NCBI GenBank assembly: GCA_937891325.1
Contig: CALAFU010000240.1
Span: forward strand, 1 to 9,390
Length of the DNA stretch: 9,390 nt
Direction: 5' to 3'
From: an uncultured Candidatus Melainabacteria bacterium
Lineage (GTDB): Bacteria; Cyanobacteriota; Vampirovibrionia; Gastranaerophilales; Gastranaerophilaceae
This document shows, piece after piece, positions 1-5,103 of the stretch; position 1 is the first letter of the stretch, and each line of letters begins with the position of its first letter. A program made the translations under genes and the position numbers. Below the pieces are notes generated by a model that did not search any database, was not told the origin of the DNA, and was given only the letters and a program-made list of their open reading frames with translations.

Positions 1-28
1 GTTAACCAAAAAGAAGGAGATATTTATT

Positions 29-181
29 ATGACATCGTCAAAACTAAGCGAGAAAAAGGTTCAATGCAAGAACATGGACGAATTTGAAATTTACTTAAAA
101 AATCAATGCATGAAGACGACTTTCAATGGCATTGAGATTGAATCTTTCTCATGGTACAAAAAGATGTTAGGTATTAAATAA
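29..181 (+). CDS. Small hypothetical protein, 50 aa
   Basis: An ATG at 29 opens a 50-codon frame ending in TAA at 179-181. It is preceded by the strongest ribosome binding site in the window (GAAGGAG, about 8-9 bases upstream) and followed directly by a good intrinsic terminator, so this is very likely a translated gene. The frame is also open upstream to the window edge, so a longer protein cannot be excluded, but the Shine-Dalgarno position favours this start. The product is hydrophilic and lysine/glutamate rich, with two cysteines (C13, C27), a single Trp near the end (FSWYKK) and no signal peptide or membrane segment. I do not recognise the family. It could be a small cytoplasmic regulator or the last gene of an operon that begins outside the window. 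Confidence 0.7.
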   Translation: MTSSKLSEKKVQCKNMDEFEIYLKNQCMKTTFNGIEIESFSWYKKMLGIK

Positions 182-189
182 ATGTTTGA

Positions 190-219
190 AAAGGGGACGT
201 TGAAAAACGTCCTCTTTTT
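190..219 (+). terminator. Intrinsic terminator of the 50-aa gene
   Basis: A 10-bp stem (192-201 with 206-215, one G-U pair) is closed by a GAAA tetraloop and followed by a T run (215-219). The flanking A run can extend the stem. It lies 8 bases after the stop of the small gene and just before the promoter at 221, so it insulates the prepilin-like gene from upstream transcription. Confidence 0.88.
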
Positions 220-220
220 A

Positions 221-250
221 TTGACAATAGTGTCTTATATGTGCTATAAT
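221..250 (+). promoter_or_regulatory. Consensus sigma-70 promoter for the prepilin-like gene
   Basis: TTGACA at 221-226 and TATAAT at 245-250 are both perfect, with an 18-base spacer. TG at 242-243 gives an extended -10 (TGCTATAAT). The predicted start is near 257, leaving a leader of about 37 bases that contains the AAGAGG ribosome binding site of the gene at 294. No operator-like inverted repeat is evident, which suggests strong constitutive expression. Confidence 0.88.
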
Positions 251-293
251 GATAGATAGTTTTTTAATATTTTTTGAATAAAAAGAGGTTTAA

Positions 294-1100
294 ATGAAAA
301 TGAATTTAAAAAGATCTGCATTCACATTGGCAGAAACACTTATCGTTATTGGGATTATTGGTGTAATTGCATCATTAACAATTCCAACACTTTCTAACGA
401 AACAAACTCAAAAGAAGTTGTTACAAAATTGAAAAAAACTCAAGCAATTTTAGAAGATGCATTTGGTCGTGCAGAAGCACAATACGGTTCATTAGACGAT
501 TGGACAACACTTAACACTACTACTTTCACTCAAAGAATGACAGGTACTATGAAACTTACTAAAGTTTGTAGCACAAGTGCGGATGATACAGGTTGCTTTG
601 GTACTCAAAATTCAGCAAACTTTATGAAACTTGATGGTTCTGTTTCAACTGCTGCAAAGGGAAGTACTTTGGGCAAAGTTGTATTGGCAGATGACTCTGC
701 TGTTGGCTTCTACTTAGAACAAACATCTTCAAAGGATTGTAATAAAGACGTAACTTCAAATAACGCATCTTTACCTGATTTACACAAGGTTTGTGGTGTT
801 ATCACAGTTGATATCAACGGCGCAAGCAAAGGTAAATCAATTTGGGGACGTGACTTGTTCGCATTCTATATTACAAAACACGGCTTATACCCTGTAGGTA
901 TGGACGGCGATACAAATGCTAAATTTAAAGAAAATTGTATTACAACAGTTGCCGCTGGTAATGCTGGTACAGGTTGTACAGCGTGGGTTGTAACTAATGG
1001 TAACATGGATTACACAGATGTTAATAGCTCTGACGGTAAATGCTTAAAAGGTAATACTAGTGCTACATTAGGTTGGCAAAACCAAACATCTTGCAGATAA
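294..1100 (+). CDS. Type IV prepilin-like / pseudopilin protein, cysteine-rich
   Basis: The 268-aa product starts with a class III (prepilin) signal: a short basic leader ending in KRSA, then FTLAETLIVIGIIGVIASLTI as the hydrophobic helix. A prepilin peptidase should cut between A9 and F10; Glu at mature position 5 (E14) is present. Ala rather than the usual Gly precedes the cleavage site, which is tolerated in some families. The mature C-terminal domain is globular, with eight cysteines (92, 101, 149, 167, 215, 228, 250, 267) that could form four disulfides outside the cell. Two blocks, a DINGASKGKSIWGRD segment near 173-187 and CTAWVVTNGNMDY at 228-240, match my memory of abundant pseudopilin paralogues of Gastranaerophilales. 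The ATG at 294 has AAGAGG close upstream; M3 at 300 is an alternative. The gene is alone with its own promoter and terminator, and no assembly ATPase or peptidase is nearby, so whether it is a pilus, secretion or surface subunit is unknown. Confidence 0.9.
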   Translation: MKMNLKRSAFTLAETLIVIGIIGVIASLTIPTLSNETNSKEVVTKLKKTQAILEDAFGRAEAQYGSLDDWTTLNTTTFTQRMTGTMKLTKVCSTSADDTGCFGTQNSANFMKLDGSVSTAAKGSTLGKVVLADDSAVGFYLEQTSSKDCNKDVTSNNASLPDLHKVCGVITVDINGASKGKSIWGRDLFAFYITKHGLYPVGMDGDTNAKFKENCITTVAAGNAGTGCTAWVVTNGNMDYTDVNSSDGKCLKGNTSATLGWQNQTSCR

Positions 1101-1109
1101 TATCTTAAT

Positions 1110-1994
1110 CTAAAAGATAAAGTAATCATTTGAGATAGCTGACTCAATTCCAATAGGAATAGTCAGCTTTTCTCTTGCATGAGTAATCTTTAAACCGCTG
1201 ATAGCAGGCACTTTTAGCTCTTGAGCAAGTTCATTTTCTAAATCTTTTAGCCATTTTATATTGTCAATATCTAAAAACTTTCCAAATACAATCCCTGCAA
1301 TGTTTTCACGGAATTGTTCTATGTTCATTAATTGAGTAAACATTTTGTCTAATTTATAAACAGGCTCGTTTAGGTCTTCTGCAAAGAAGATAAACTTTTC
1401 ATCTGGTATAAAATCAAGCCCACAAAGCGATACAAGAGTTGCAAGGTTTCCGCCAAAGGTTATACCAAAGGCTTTACCCTCTCTAATTACTTCTTTTGCT
1501 TTATGTTCTTGCTTTTTGTCAGTTGTGACAGTCTTAAAAAACTCGTCTAGCGTGAATTTATCAAGGTCTTTTGCCCCAAAGTCACCGTTAATCATCGGTG
1601 CAGAGTAGGTTACAAGCCCTGCGTGTTTAAGCATCATAGCTGAAAGCGCTGTTATATCTGAATATCCCGCAAAAATCTTTGGGTTATTTCTAATTAGGCT
1701 GTAATCAATTTTGTTCACAAGTCTAATTGCGCCATATCCACCGCGTAGCGCGATAATAGCGTTTGTATCTTTGTCTTCAAAAGCGTTATGTAAGTCTTCT
1801 AGACGCTCTTTATCAGTACCAGCAAGGTACTTATTGTGTTTTAGCACATTCTTGCCTAGTTTTACCTTATAACCTAAATTCTCGAAATATTTAGTGGCTC
1901 TTAATAAATTTTCATCACTTTCAACACCACCGGAAGGTGCTATAATGCTTATTGTATCGCCTTTTTCTAATTTTTTAGGTTTAATTAAATTCAT
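1110..1994 (-). CDS. LD-carboxypeptidase, peptidase family S66 (LdcA/MccF-like)
   Basis: The predicted 294-aa cytoplasmic serine peptidase has the S66 fold and triad. The nucleophile is Ser112 in GYSD, preceded by the ALRGGYG block (82-88). The Glu lies in the FFAEDLNEPVYKLD segment, probably Glu206, and the His is His271 in KITHAREK just before the TIPIG motif. Family members either cut the terminal D-Ala from murein tetrapeptides during cell-wall recycling (LdcA) or remove microcin C-like amides (MccF). The sequence alone does not separate these, but recycling is the default inference. No signal peptide is present. I chose the ATG at 1994: it starts the conserved MNLIKPKKLEKGDTI sequence and has GAGAAG just upstream, whereas starts at 2006 and 2036 would add residues that overlap the divergent dnaX promoter or start. 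The 3' end converges on the prepilin-like gene with a 9-base gap and contains that gene's terminator. A weak TATATT -10 candidate for this gene lies at 2019-2024. Confidence 0.92.
   Translation of the reverse strand: MNLIKPKKLEKGDTISIIAPSGGVESDENLLRATKYFENLGYKVKLGKNVLKHNKYLAGTDKERLEDLHNAFEDKDTNAIIALRGGYGAIRLVNKIDYSLIRNNPKIFAGYSDITALSAMMLKHAGLVTYSAPMINGDFGAKDLDKFTLDEFFKTVTTDKKQEHKAKEVIREGKAFGITFGGNLATLVSLCGLDFIPDEKFIFFAEDLNEPVYKLDKMFTQLMNIEQFRENIAGIVFGKFLDIDNIKWLKDLENELAQELKVPAISGLKITHAREKLTIPIGIESAISNDYFIF
1137..1173 (+). terminator. Terminator of the prepilin-like gene, inside the convergent CDS
   Basis: Perfect 8-bp arms AGCTGACT (1137-1144) and AGTCAGCT (1161-1168) enclose a second 5-bp stem ATTCC/GGAAT with a 4-base loop, separated by a 2-base bulge on one side. 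TTTTCTCTT follows. It starts 36 bases after the prepilin-like stop and lies fully inside the minus-strand carboxypeptidase gene. There is no T run in the opposite direction, so it should act on plus-strand transcripts only. Confidence 0.75.
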
Positions 1995-1999
1995 AATAC

Positions 2000-2028
2000 T
2001 TCTCATAACCTCATTCTTAATATATAAT
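2000..2028 (+). promoter_or_regulatory. dnaX promoter predicting a leaderless mRNA
   Basis: TATAAT is at 2023-2028 and TTCTCA (4 of 6 matches to the -35 consensus) at 2000-2005, with a 17-base spacer. Six bases separate the -10 from the dnaX ATG, so the usual start about 7 bases downstream falls on the A of the ATG. No Shine-Dalgarno sequence precedes the ATG. The -10 overlaps a candidate minus-strand -10 (TATATT, 2019-2024) of the divergent carboxypeptidase gene. Confidence 0.6.
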
Positions 2029-2034
2029 AATAAC

Positions 2035-4038
2035 ATGAACGAAAAATATATACCGTTGTACAGAAAATATAGACCACAAACATTAGAAGAAATAGTCGGT
2101 CAAGAACACGTTAAAAAGGCGCTTACAAACGCTATTGAGCTAAACAAAATTGCTCATGCATACTTGTTTACAGGACCAAGAGGAACAGGTAAAACCTCAA
2201 CCGCAAGAATTCTTGCGAAATCCTTAAACTGCGTAAATGGACCTACTACTCACCCTTGCGGAAAATGCCCTAGCTGTCTTGATATTATCAATTCAACTCC
2301 AATTGATGTAATCGAAATCGATGCGGCAAGCAACCGTTCGGTAAATGATGCGCAAAACATTTTGGAGAAAATTCAATACGCGCCTGTAAACGGTAAATAC
2401 AAAATTTATATCATCGACGAAGTTCACATGCTTACAACACAAGCATTTAACGCACTTTTAAAAACTTTGGAAGAACCACCTGAAAATGTAGTGTTCATTC
2501 TTGCAACAACCGAAGTTCACAAGGTTTTAGACACTATCAAGAGCCGTTGTCAAAGATTTGATTTCAAACGTATTACAACTGACGACATTGTAAATCACCT
2601 TAAATACGTTTCTAAACAAGAAAATATCAATATTGAAGACGATGCTTTAATGACCATCGCAAAAAATGCCGCAGGCGGAATGCGTGATAGCTTGGCACTT
2701 CTAGACCAATTGAGTGTTTTAGATACAGAGCATGCGATTACAACAGAAGATATTAATATGCTTTTAGGACGTTTGTCTTTTGATGTCTTACACCGTCTAT
2801 CTCAATGTATAATAGCATCTCAACCAAATGATGCTATTGAAATTTTTAACGAAATATATAATTCGGGTAATGAGCCAACTCAAATTTTGATGAACCTACT
2901 AAACTATTTCAAAAACTTACTAATCATCAAAAATTGCAAGTCAGAGCTTGTTATAGAGCTTACTCAAACAACTGAAAGTCAAGCTAATACGCTAAAAGAA
3001 CAAGCAAATGAGCTTGAAACTCAACAAATAGTATTCTTAATTGATAAAATTCAACACTACATTCAAGAGCTTAAAATGACGACTAATCAACACTTGTGGC
3101 TTGAGGTTGCAATGATTGATTTGGCTAATTTGGCTGAAAACTCAAAACTTCTTGATTTGCAAAATAGAATTGCAAGACTAGAAGGCGGTGAGGTTGCTCA
3201 CGAGGTTGTAATGCCTAATTACAAGACTCCACCGGCTCCGGTTCAAAAGCCGTCTATGAAACCAGCTAGCGCACCTGTTCACACTCCTGTTGTTAGCGAC
3301 GTTCAACATGTAGCTCCAGAAGTCAAAGAAGTTAAAGAAGTTAAAGAAGTTAAAGAGGAAGTTACACCGAAGGTTGAAACTCCTGTGGAAGAGTCAAAAC
3401 CACAAGTTGAACAACCTAAAGCAATCGAACAACCTGCGGAAACGCCTCAAGAAGAAGCCTTTCCTGCTGTAAGTACTGCAAGTTACGACCACGCAGATTT
3501 AGTTACAATGTGGCACGAATTGCTTTCTAACATTACAAGTACGCCAACTAGAGAGTTGTTGAAACAATTGGGTAAACCTGTTGAAATTACTCCAGAAAGC
3601 GTTGTTATTGCAATTAAGCAAGAAATTTTTGTTAAACAATGGAGTGAAGAGGCTAAAAAGAAGACTATCGTTGATGCTGTAGACAAATTGTTTAGTCAAA
3701 AAGGCTCTAACGTTGTAATTCGTCAACCTTTGCCGTCTGATGCTCAAATTAATATTACATCAGCACCCAAGCATGAGGTAGCAAAGACAGCCCCAAAGTC
3801 TCAACCACCTAAAGAAGAACCTTCTCACGAAGAACCATTGCCAGAAAAAAAGCCAACTACTGAAACTCCAGCTACAACCGTTGTTGACGTTGAAAAACCA
3901 ACTTCTGATCCTGATATGGTTGAGTTAGTGGAGGTTGAAGTTCCAAGTGAAAAGGCTGAAAACAAAATTGAGAGCGAAACTGTTTCAGATCAGGTTCGTA
4001 TGGTAAAAGACCTTTTTGAAGGCAAAATTGTAGAATAA
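2035..4038 (+). CDS. dnaX: DNA polymerase III subunit gamma/tau
   Basis: The 667-aa clamp-loader ATPase opens the beta clamp around primed DNA and, in its tau form, tethers polymerase cores and helicase. Visible elements in order: the N-terminal YIPLYRKYRPQTLEEIVGQ block; Walker A GPRGTGKTS (47-55); a four-cysteine zinc site (C66, C75, C78, C81); Walker B IIDEVHML (D128, E129); sensor 1 in LATTE near 156-160; the SRC arginine-finger motif (170-172); and sensor 2 in GGMRDSLALLDQ. A collar domain follows to about residue 400. Next is a Pro/Glu/Lys-rich linker with EVK repeats, a folded domain near 485-565 (MWHELLSN start) resembling tau C-terminal domains of Cyanobacteria and Gram-positives, a second disordered linker, and a tail ending DLFEGKIVE. 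The start at 2035 gives the canonical N-terminus; the frame is open further upstream to 1894, but that stretch is shadow of the divergent gene. The usual dnaX partners (the YbaB-type protein and recR) are not adjacent. An in-frame slippery heptamer lies at 3846. Confidence 0.97.
   Translation: MNEKYIPLYRKYRPQTLEEIVGQEHVKKALTNAIELNKIAHAYLFTGPRGTGKTSTARILAKSLNCVNGPTTHPCGKCPSCLDIINSTPIDVIEIDAASNRSVNDAQNILEKIQYAPVNGKYKIYIIDEVHMLTTQAFNALLKTLEEPPENVVFILATTEVHKVLDTIKSRCQRFDFKRITTDDIVNHLKYVSKQENINIEDDALMTIAKNAAGGMRDSLALLDQLSVLDTEHAITTEDINMLLGRLSFDVLHRLSQCIIASQPNDAIEIFNEIYNSGNEPTQILMNLLNYFKNLLIIKNCKSELVIELTQTTESQANTLKEQANELETQQIVFLIDKIQHYIQELKMTTNQHLWLEVAMIDLANLAENSKLLDLQNRIARLEGGEVAHEVVMPNYKTPPAPVQKPSMKPASAPVHTPVVSDVQHVAPEVKEVKEVKEVKEEVTPKVETPVEESKPQVEQPKAIEQPAETPQEEAFPAVSTASYDHADLVTMWHELLSNITSTPTRELLKQLGKPVEITPESVVIAIKQEIFVKQWSEEAKKKTIVDAVDKLFSQKGSNVVIRQPLPSDAQINITSAPKHEVAKTAPKSQPPKEEPSHEEPLPEKKPTTETPATTVVDVEKPTSDPDMVELVEVEVPSEKAENKIESETVSDQVRMVKDLFEGKIVE
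3319..3354 (+). repeat. Four tandem 9-bp repeats in the dnaX linker
   Basis: Four copies of GAAGTYAAA (the first with C, the next three identical with T) encode EVK four times, residues 429-440 of DnaX. They lie in the flexible linker, so copy-number change would stay in frame and alter only linker length. Confidence 0.9.
3846..3852 (+). promoter_or_regulatory. Candidate -1 frameshift heptamer in dnaX (A AAA AAG)
   Basis: The heptamer lies in the zero frame as A-AAA-AAG (codons for E604, K605, K606), the same heptamer and phase used by E. coli dnaX. After a -1 shift the ribosome would read GCC AAC TAC and stop at TGA (3861-3863), giving a product of about 609 aa without the last 61 residues. 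The run of seven A bases could also allow polymerase slippage. No convincing upstream Shine-Dalgarno-like stimulator or downstream hairpin is visible, so use of the site is uncertain. Confidence 0.35.
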
Positions 4039-4300
4039 TTAAATATTCTTAATATTTGTCTAAAAAGCGTTATTAAACATGGTTACAAGGGCATATATAT
4101 TATATAACCATTCTTTATATTATTCCCTAGATACCTTACCATACTCCTTTATCATGTTACGAGCCGAGTAATCGGCTGATTTTTATACAACAATTCCATA
4201 GTATGACAATTAAAGATTTATAAATTTGTCGCACTCGTGCGATAAGAGCTTCAGATAGGCATTAAAATTCTTGTGTACCGATTTCGCTTATCTGAAGTTT
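4039..4300. other. Convergent intergenic region with several RNA hairpins
   Basis: No coding frame with a credible start was found here between the ends of dnaX and the YhcH-family gene. Structures seen on the plus strand: an AT-only hairpin AAATATT/AATATTT (4041-4057); ATGGTTA (4079-4085) pairing with TAACCAT (4105-4111), whose loop AGGG could also pair with CCCT at 4125-4128; a terminator at 4162-4184; a palindrome TCGCAC-TC-GTGCGA (4229-4242); and a long-loop inverted repeat (4249-4257/4289-4297). No tRNA or SRP RNA signature was seen. The region is probably the dnaX 3' UTR plus terminators for both convergent genes. Confidence 0.5.
4162..4184 (+). terminator. Intrinsic terminator, likely for dnaX
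   Basis: AGCCGA (4162-4167) pairs with TCGGCT (4172-4177) around a GTAA (GNRA) tetraloop, followed two bases later by a five-T run (4180-4184). It lies 123 bases after the dnaX stop, which implies a long 3' UTR or a separate short transcript ending here. Confidence 0.72.
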
Positions 4301-4302
4301 TT
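4249..4302 (+). terminator. Long-loop inverted repeat with T run, possible second terminator
   Basis: CTTCAGATA (4249-4257) is the exact reverse complement of TATCTGAAG (4289-4297), and TTTTT follows (4298-4302), ending at the stop codon of the convergent gene. The 31-base loop is long for an intrinsic terminator. GATAAG (4241-4246) can pair with CTTATC (4287-4292) instead, so two exclusive folds exist. For the minus-strand gene the same stem begins 3 bases after its stop but has only a weak T tract. Confidence 0.4.
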
Positions 4303-4759
4303 ATATGCTTATTTTTACAACTGCTTTTTTTACGTAAAACGGTGTGTCCATAGCTATTTGAGGCATGTGAACGTCTTGTGGGTAAAGTATGATAAAATCG
4401 TTTTCATTCATATTTATAAATTGATATTTATCGTTTGAAACCTTTAAAAATTCAAGGTCTTTAGTTTCATCATAAGTCTCTGAGGTTTGGTAATTGTCGA
4501 TTTCGCCAACTCCAATTCTTTCAGAACCTTTAATCATGAACTGTATATCAATATATTTTCTGTGAGCTTCCCATTTGCCTTGAGCTTCAGGTTTTGAAGT
4601 ATAGTCTTGAACGTTGATATAAACGTCGTCACCTAAAATGTCGTAACGTCCGTTTTCGCGTTCTTTTAGGTCGTTTTGATCAAGATATTCCAATGCTAAT
4701 CTAACCTTGTCTGACAAGTTATAATAGTTTTTCGTATATTTTAATGAGTTTTTAATCAT
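4301..4759 (-). CDS. YhcH/YjgK/YiaL (TabA/NanQ) family protein
   Basis: The 152-aa product is the normal length for this cupin-like beta-barrel family. Diagnostic blocks are GKWEAHRKYIDIQFMIKG (E64, H66, D71 region) and FIILYPQDVHMPQ (H131), which hold the acidic and histidine residues expected to bind a metal or ligand, ending with a KKAVVKI strand. Known relatives include E. coli YhcH (NanQ), an N-acetylneuraminate anomerase in sialic acid use, and TabA, linked to biofilm and toxin-antitoxin effects. No sugar catabolism gene is nearby, so the substrate here is unknown. No signal peptide is visible, so it should be cytoplasmic. The ATG at 4759 has no Shine-Dalgarno sequence; an extended -10 (TGATATACT) ends 6 bases before it, which predicts a leaderless transcript. 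It is divergent from the GIY-YIG gene with only 23 bases between the starts. Confidence 0.92.
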   Translation of the reverse strand: MIKNSLKYTKNYYNLSDKVRLALEYLDQNDLKERENGRYDILGDDVYINVQDYTSKPEAQGKWEAHRKYIDIQFMIKGSERIGVGEIDNYQTSETYDETKDLEFLKVSNDKYQFINMNENDFIILYPQDVHMPQIAMDTPFYVKKAVVKISI

Positions 4760-4765
4760 AGTTTT

Positions 4766-4774
4766 AGTATATCA
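4766..4774 (-). promoter_or_regulatory. Extended -10 of the YhcH-family gene
   Basis: On the minus strand TGATATACT (4774 down to 4766) is an extended -10 with 5 of 6 hexamer matches. Six bases (4760-4765) separate it from the ATG, so transcription should begin at or next to the start codon. The -35 position (TTTCTT, 17-base spacer) is poor, which fits dependence on the TGN extension. It overlaps the plus-strand promoter of the GIY-YIG gene. Confidence 0.5.
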
Positions 4775-4778
4775 TAAT
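4770..4778 (+). promoter_or_regulatory. -10 region of the GIY-YIG gene
   Basis: Two overlapping hexamers fit: TATCAT (4770-4775, 7 bases before the ATG at 4783) and CATAAT (4773-4778, 4 bases before it). Either predicts a start at or within a few bases of the ATG; there is no Shine-Dalgarno sequence. No good -35 is visible. TATCATaattgtt closely resembles the TATCATattgtt before the kinase gene at 8597. Confidence 0.4.
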
Positions 4779-4782
4779 TGTT

Positions 4783-5103
4783 ATGAATAAGAAAAAATAT
4801 TACACTTATTTACTCTTAACTGACCGAAATACTTACTATTGCGGTTATACAGATGATATCGAACACCGTTACATAAAACATATTTCTGGCACCGGCGCAA
4901 AATACACCCGTGTCAATAAACCTCTGAATATAGCTTATTTAGCTGAATTTAAGACTAAATCTGAAGCGATGAAAGAAGAATGTCGAATTAAAAAATTAAC
5001 TCGAAAAGAGAAGGACGAATTAGTAAAAGGCTTTACAAATGTGCGTTTGAGACGTTTGATTAAAAATATTTTATCAGAAGCTCAAGAACTGCAATGTGCC
5101 TAA
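4783..5103 (+). CDS. GIY-YIG nuclease superfamily protein (YhbQ/UPF0213-like)
   Basis: The 106-aa single-domain protein shows the GIY-YIG core: YTYLLL at 7-12 and YYCGYTDD at 18-25 (here YCG in the YIG position), Arg29 in the catalytic helix, the family-typical GAKYTR (38-43), and Glu66 in the EAMKEECRIKKLTR segment as the likely metal ligand. Length and motifs fit the small stand-alone YhbQ/UPF0213 group, which is related to the UvrC and homing-nuclease domain and is thought to act on DNA, though the cellular role is poorly defined. The key residues appear intact. The gene is divergent from the YhcH-family gene, and its TAA (5101-5103) overlaps the TAG (5100-5102) of the convergent secreted-protein gene. 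There is no sign that it belongs to an intron or mobile element. Confidence 0.93.
   Translation: MNKKKYYTYLLLTDRNTYYCGYTDDIEHRYIKHISGTGAKYTRVNKPLNIAYLAEFKTKSEAMKEECRIKKLTRKEKDELVKGFTNVRLRRLIKNILSEAQELQCA

Noticed and set aside
1894..2034. Longer dnaX reading frame with 47 extra N-terminal residues
   Set aside because: The extra part is antisense to the carboxypeptidase gene and does not look like DnaX; the canonical DnaX N-terminus begins at 2035.
2661..2667. A second slippery-type heptamer (A-AAA-AAT) in the zero frame of dnaX
   Set aside because: A shift here would stop translation soon after, within the sensor 2 region of the ATPase, giving a non-functional product. It mainly shows how easily such heptamers arise in this AT-rich gene.
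3483..3747. Two minus-strand frames inside dnaX
   Set aside because: Both are antisense shadows with no ribosome binding site or recognisable domain, within strongly supported dnaX sequence.
4249..4297. Inverted repeat as the ends of a miniature transposon
   Set aside because: The unit is only 49 bases, has no flanking target duplication that I can see, and fits a terminator better.
4039..4300. Possible SRP RNA or tRNA next to dnaX
   Set aside because: An SRP RNA gene sits beside dnaX in some bacteria, but no SRP-type GGAA-loop helix or tRNA T-arm/CCA pattern is present.
4783..5103. GIY-YIG gene as a homing endonuclease or mobile-intron remnant
   Set aside because: It is a short stand-alone domain with YhbQ/UPF0213-type GAKYTR motif, and there is no intron, host-gene interruption or DNA-binding extension.
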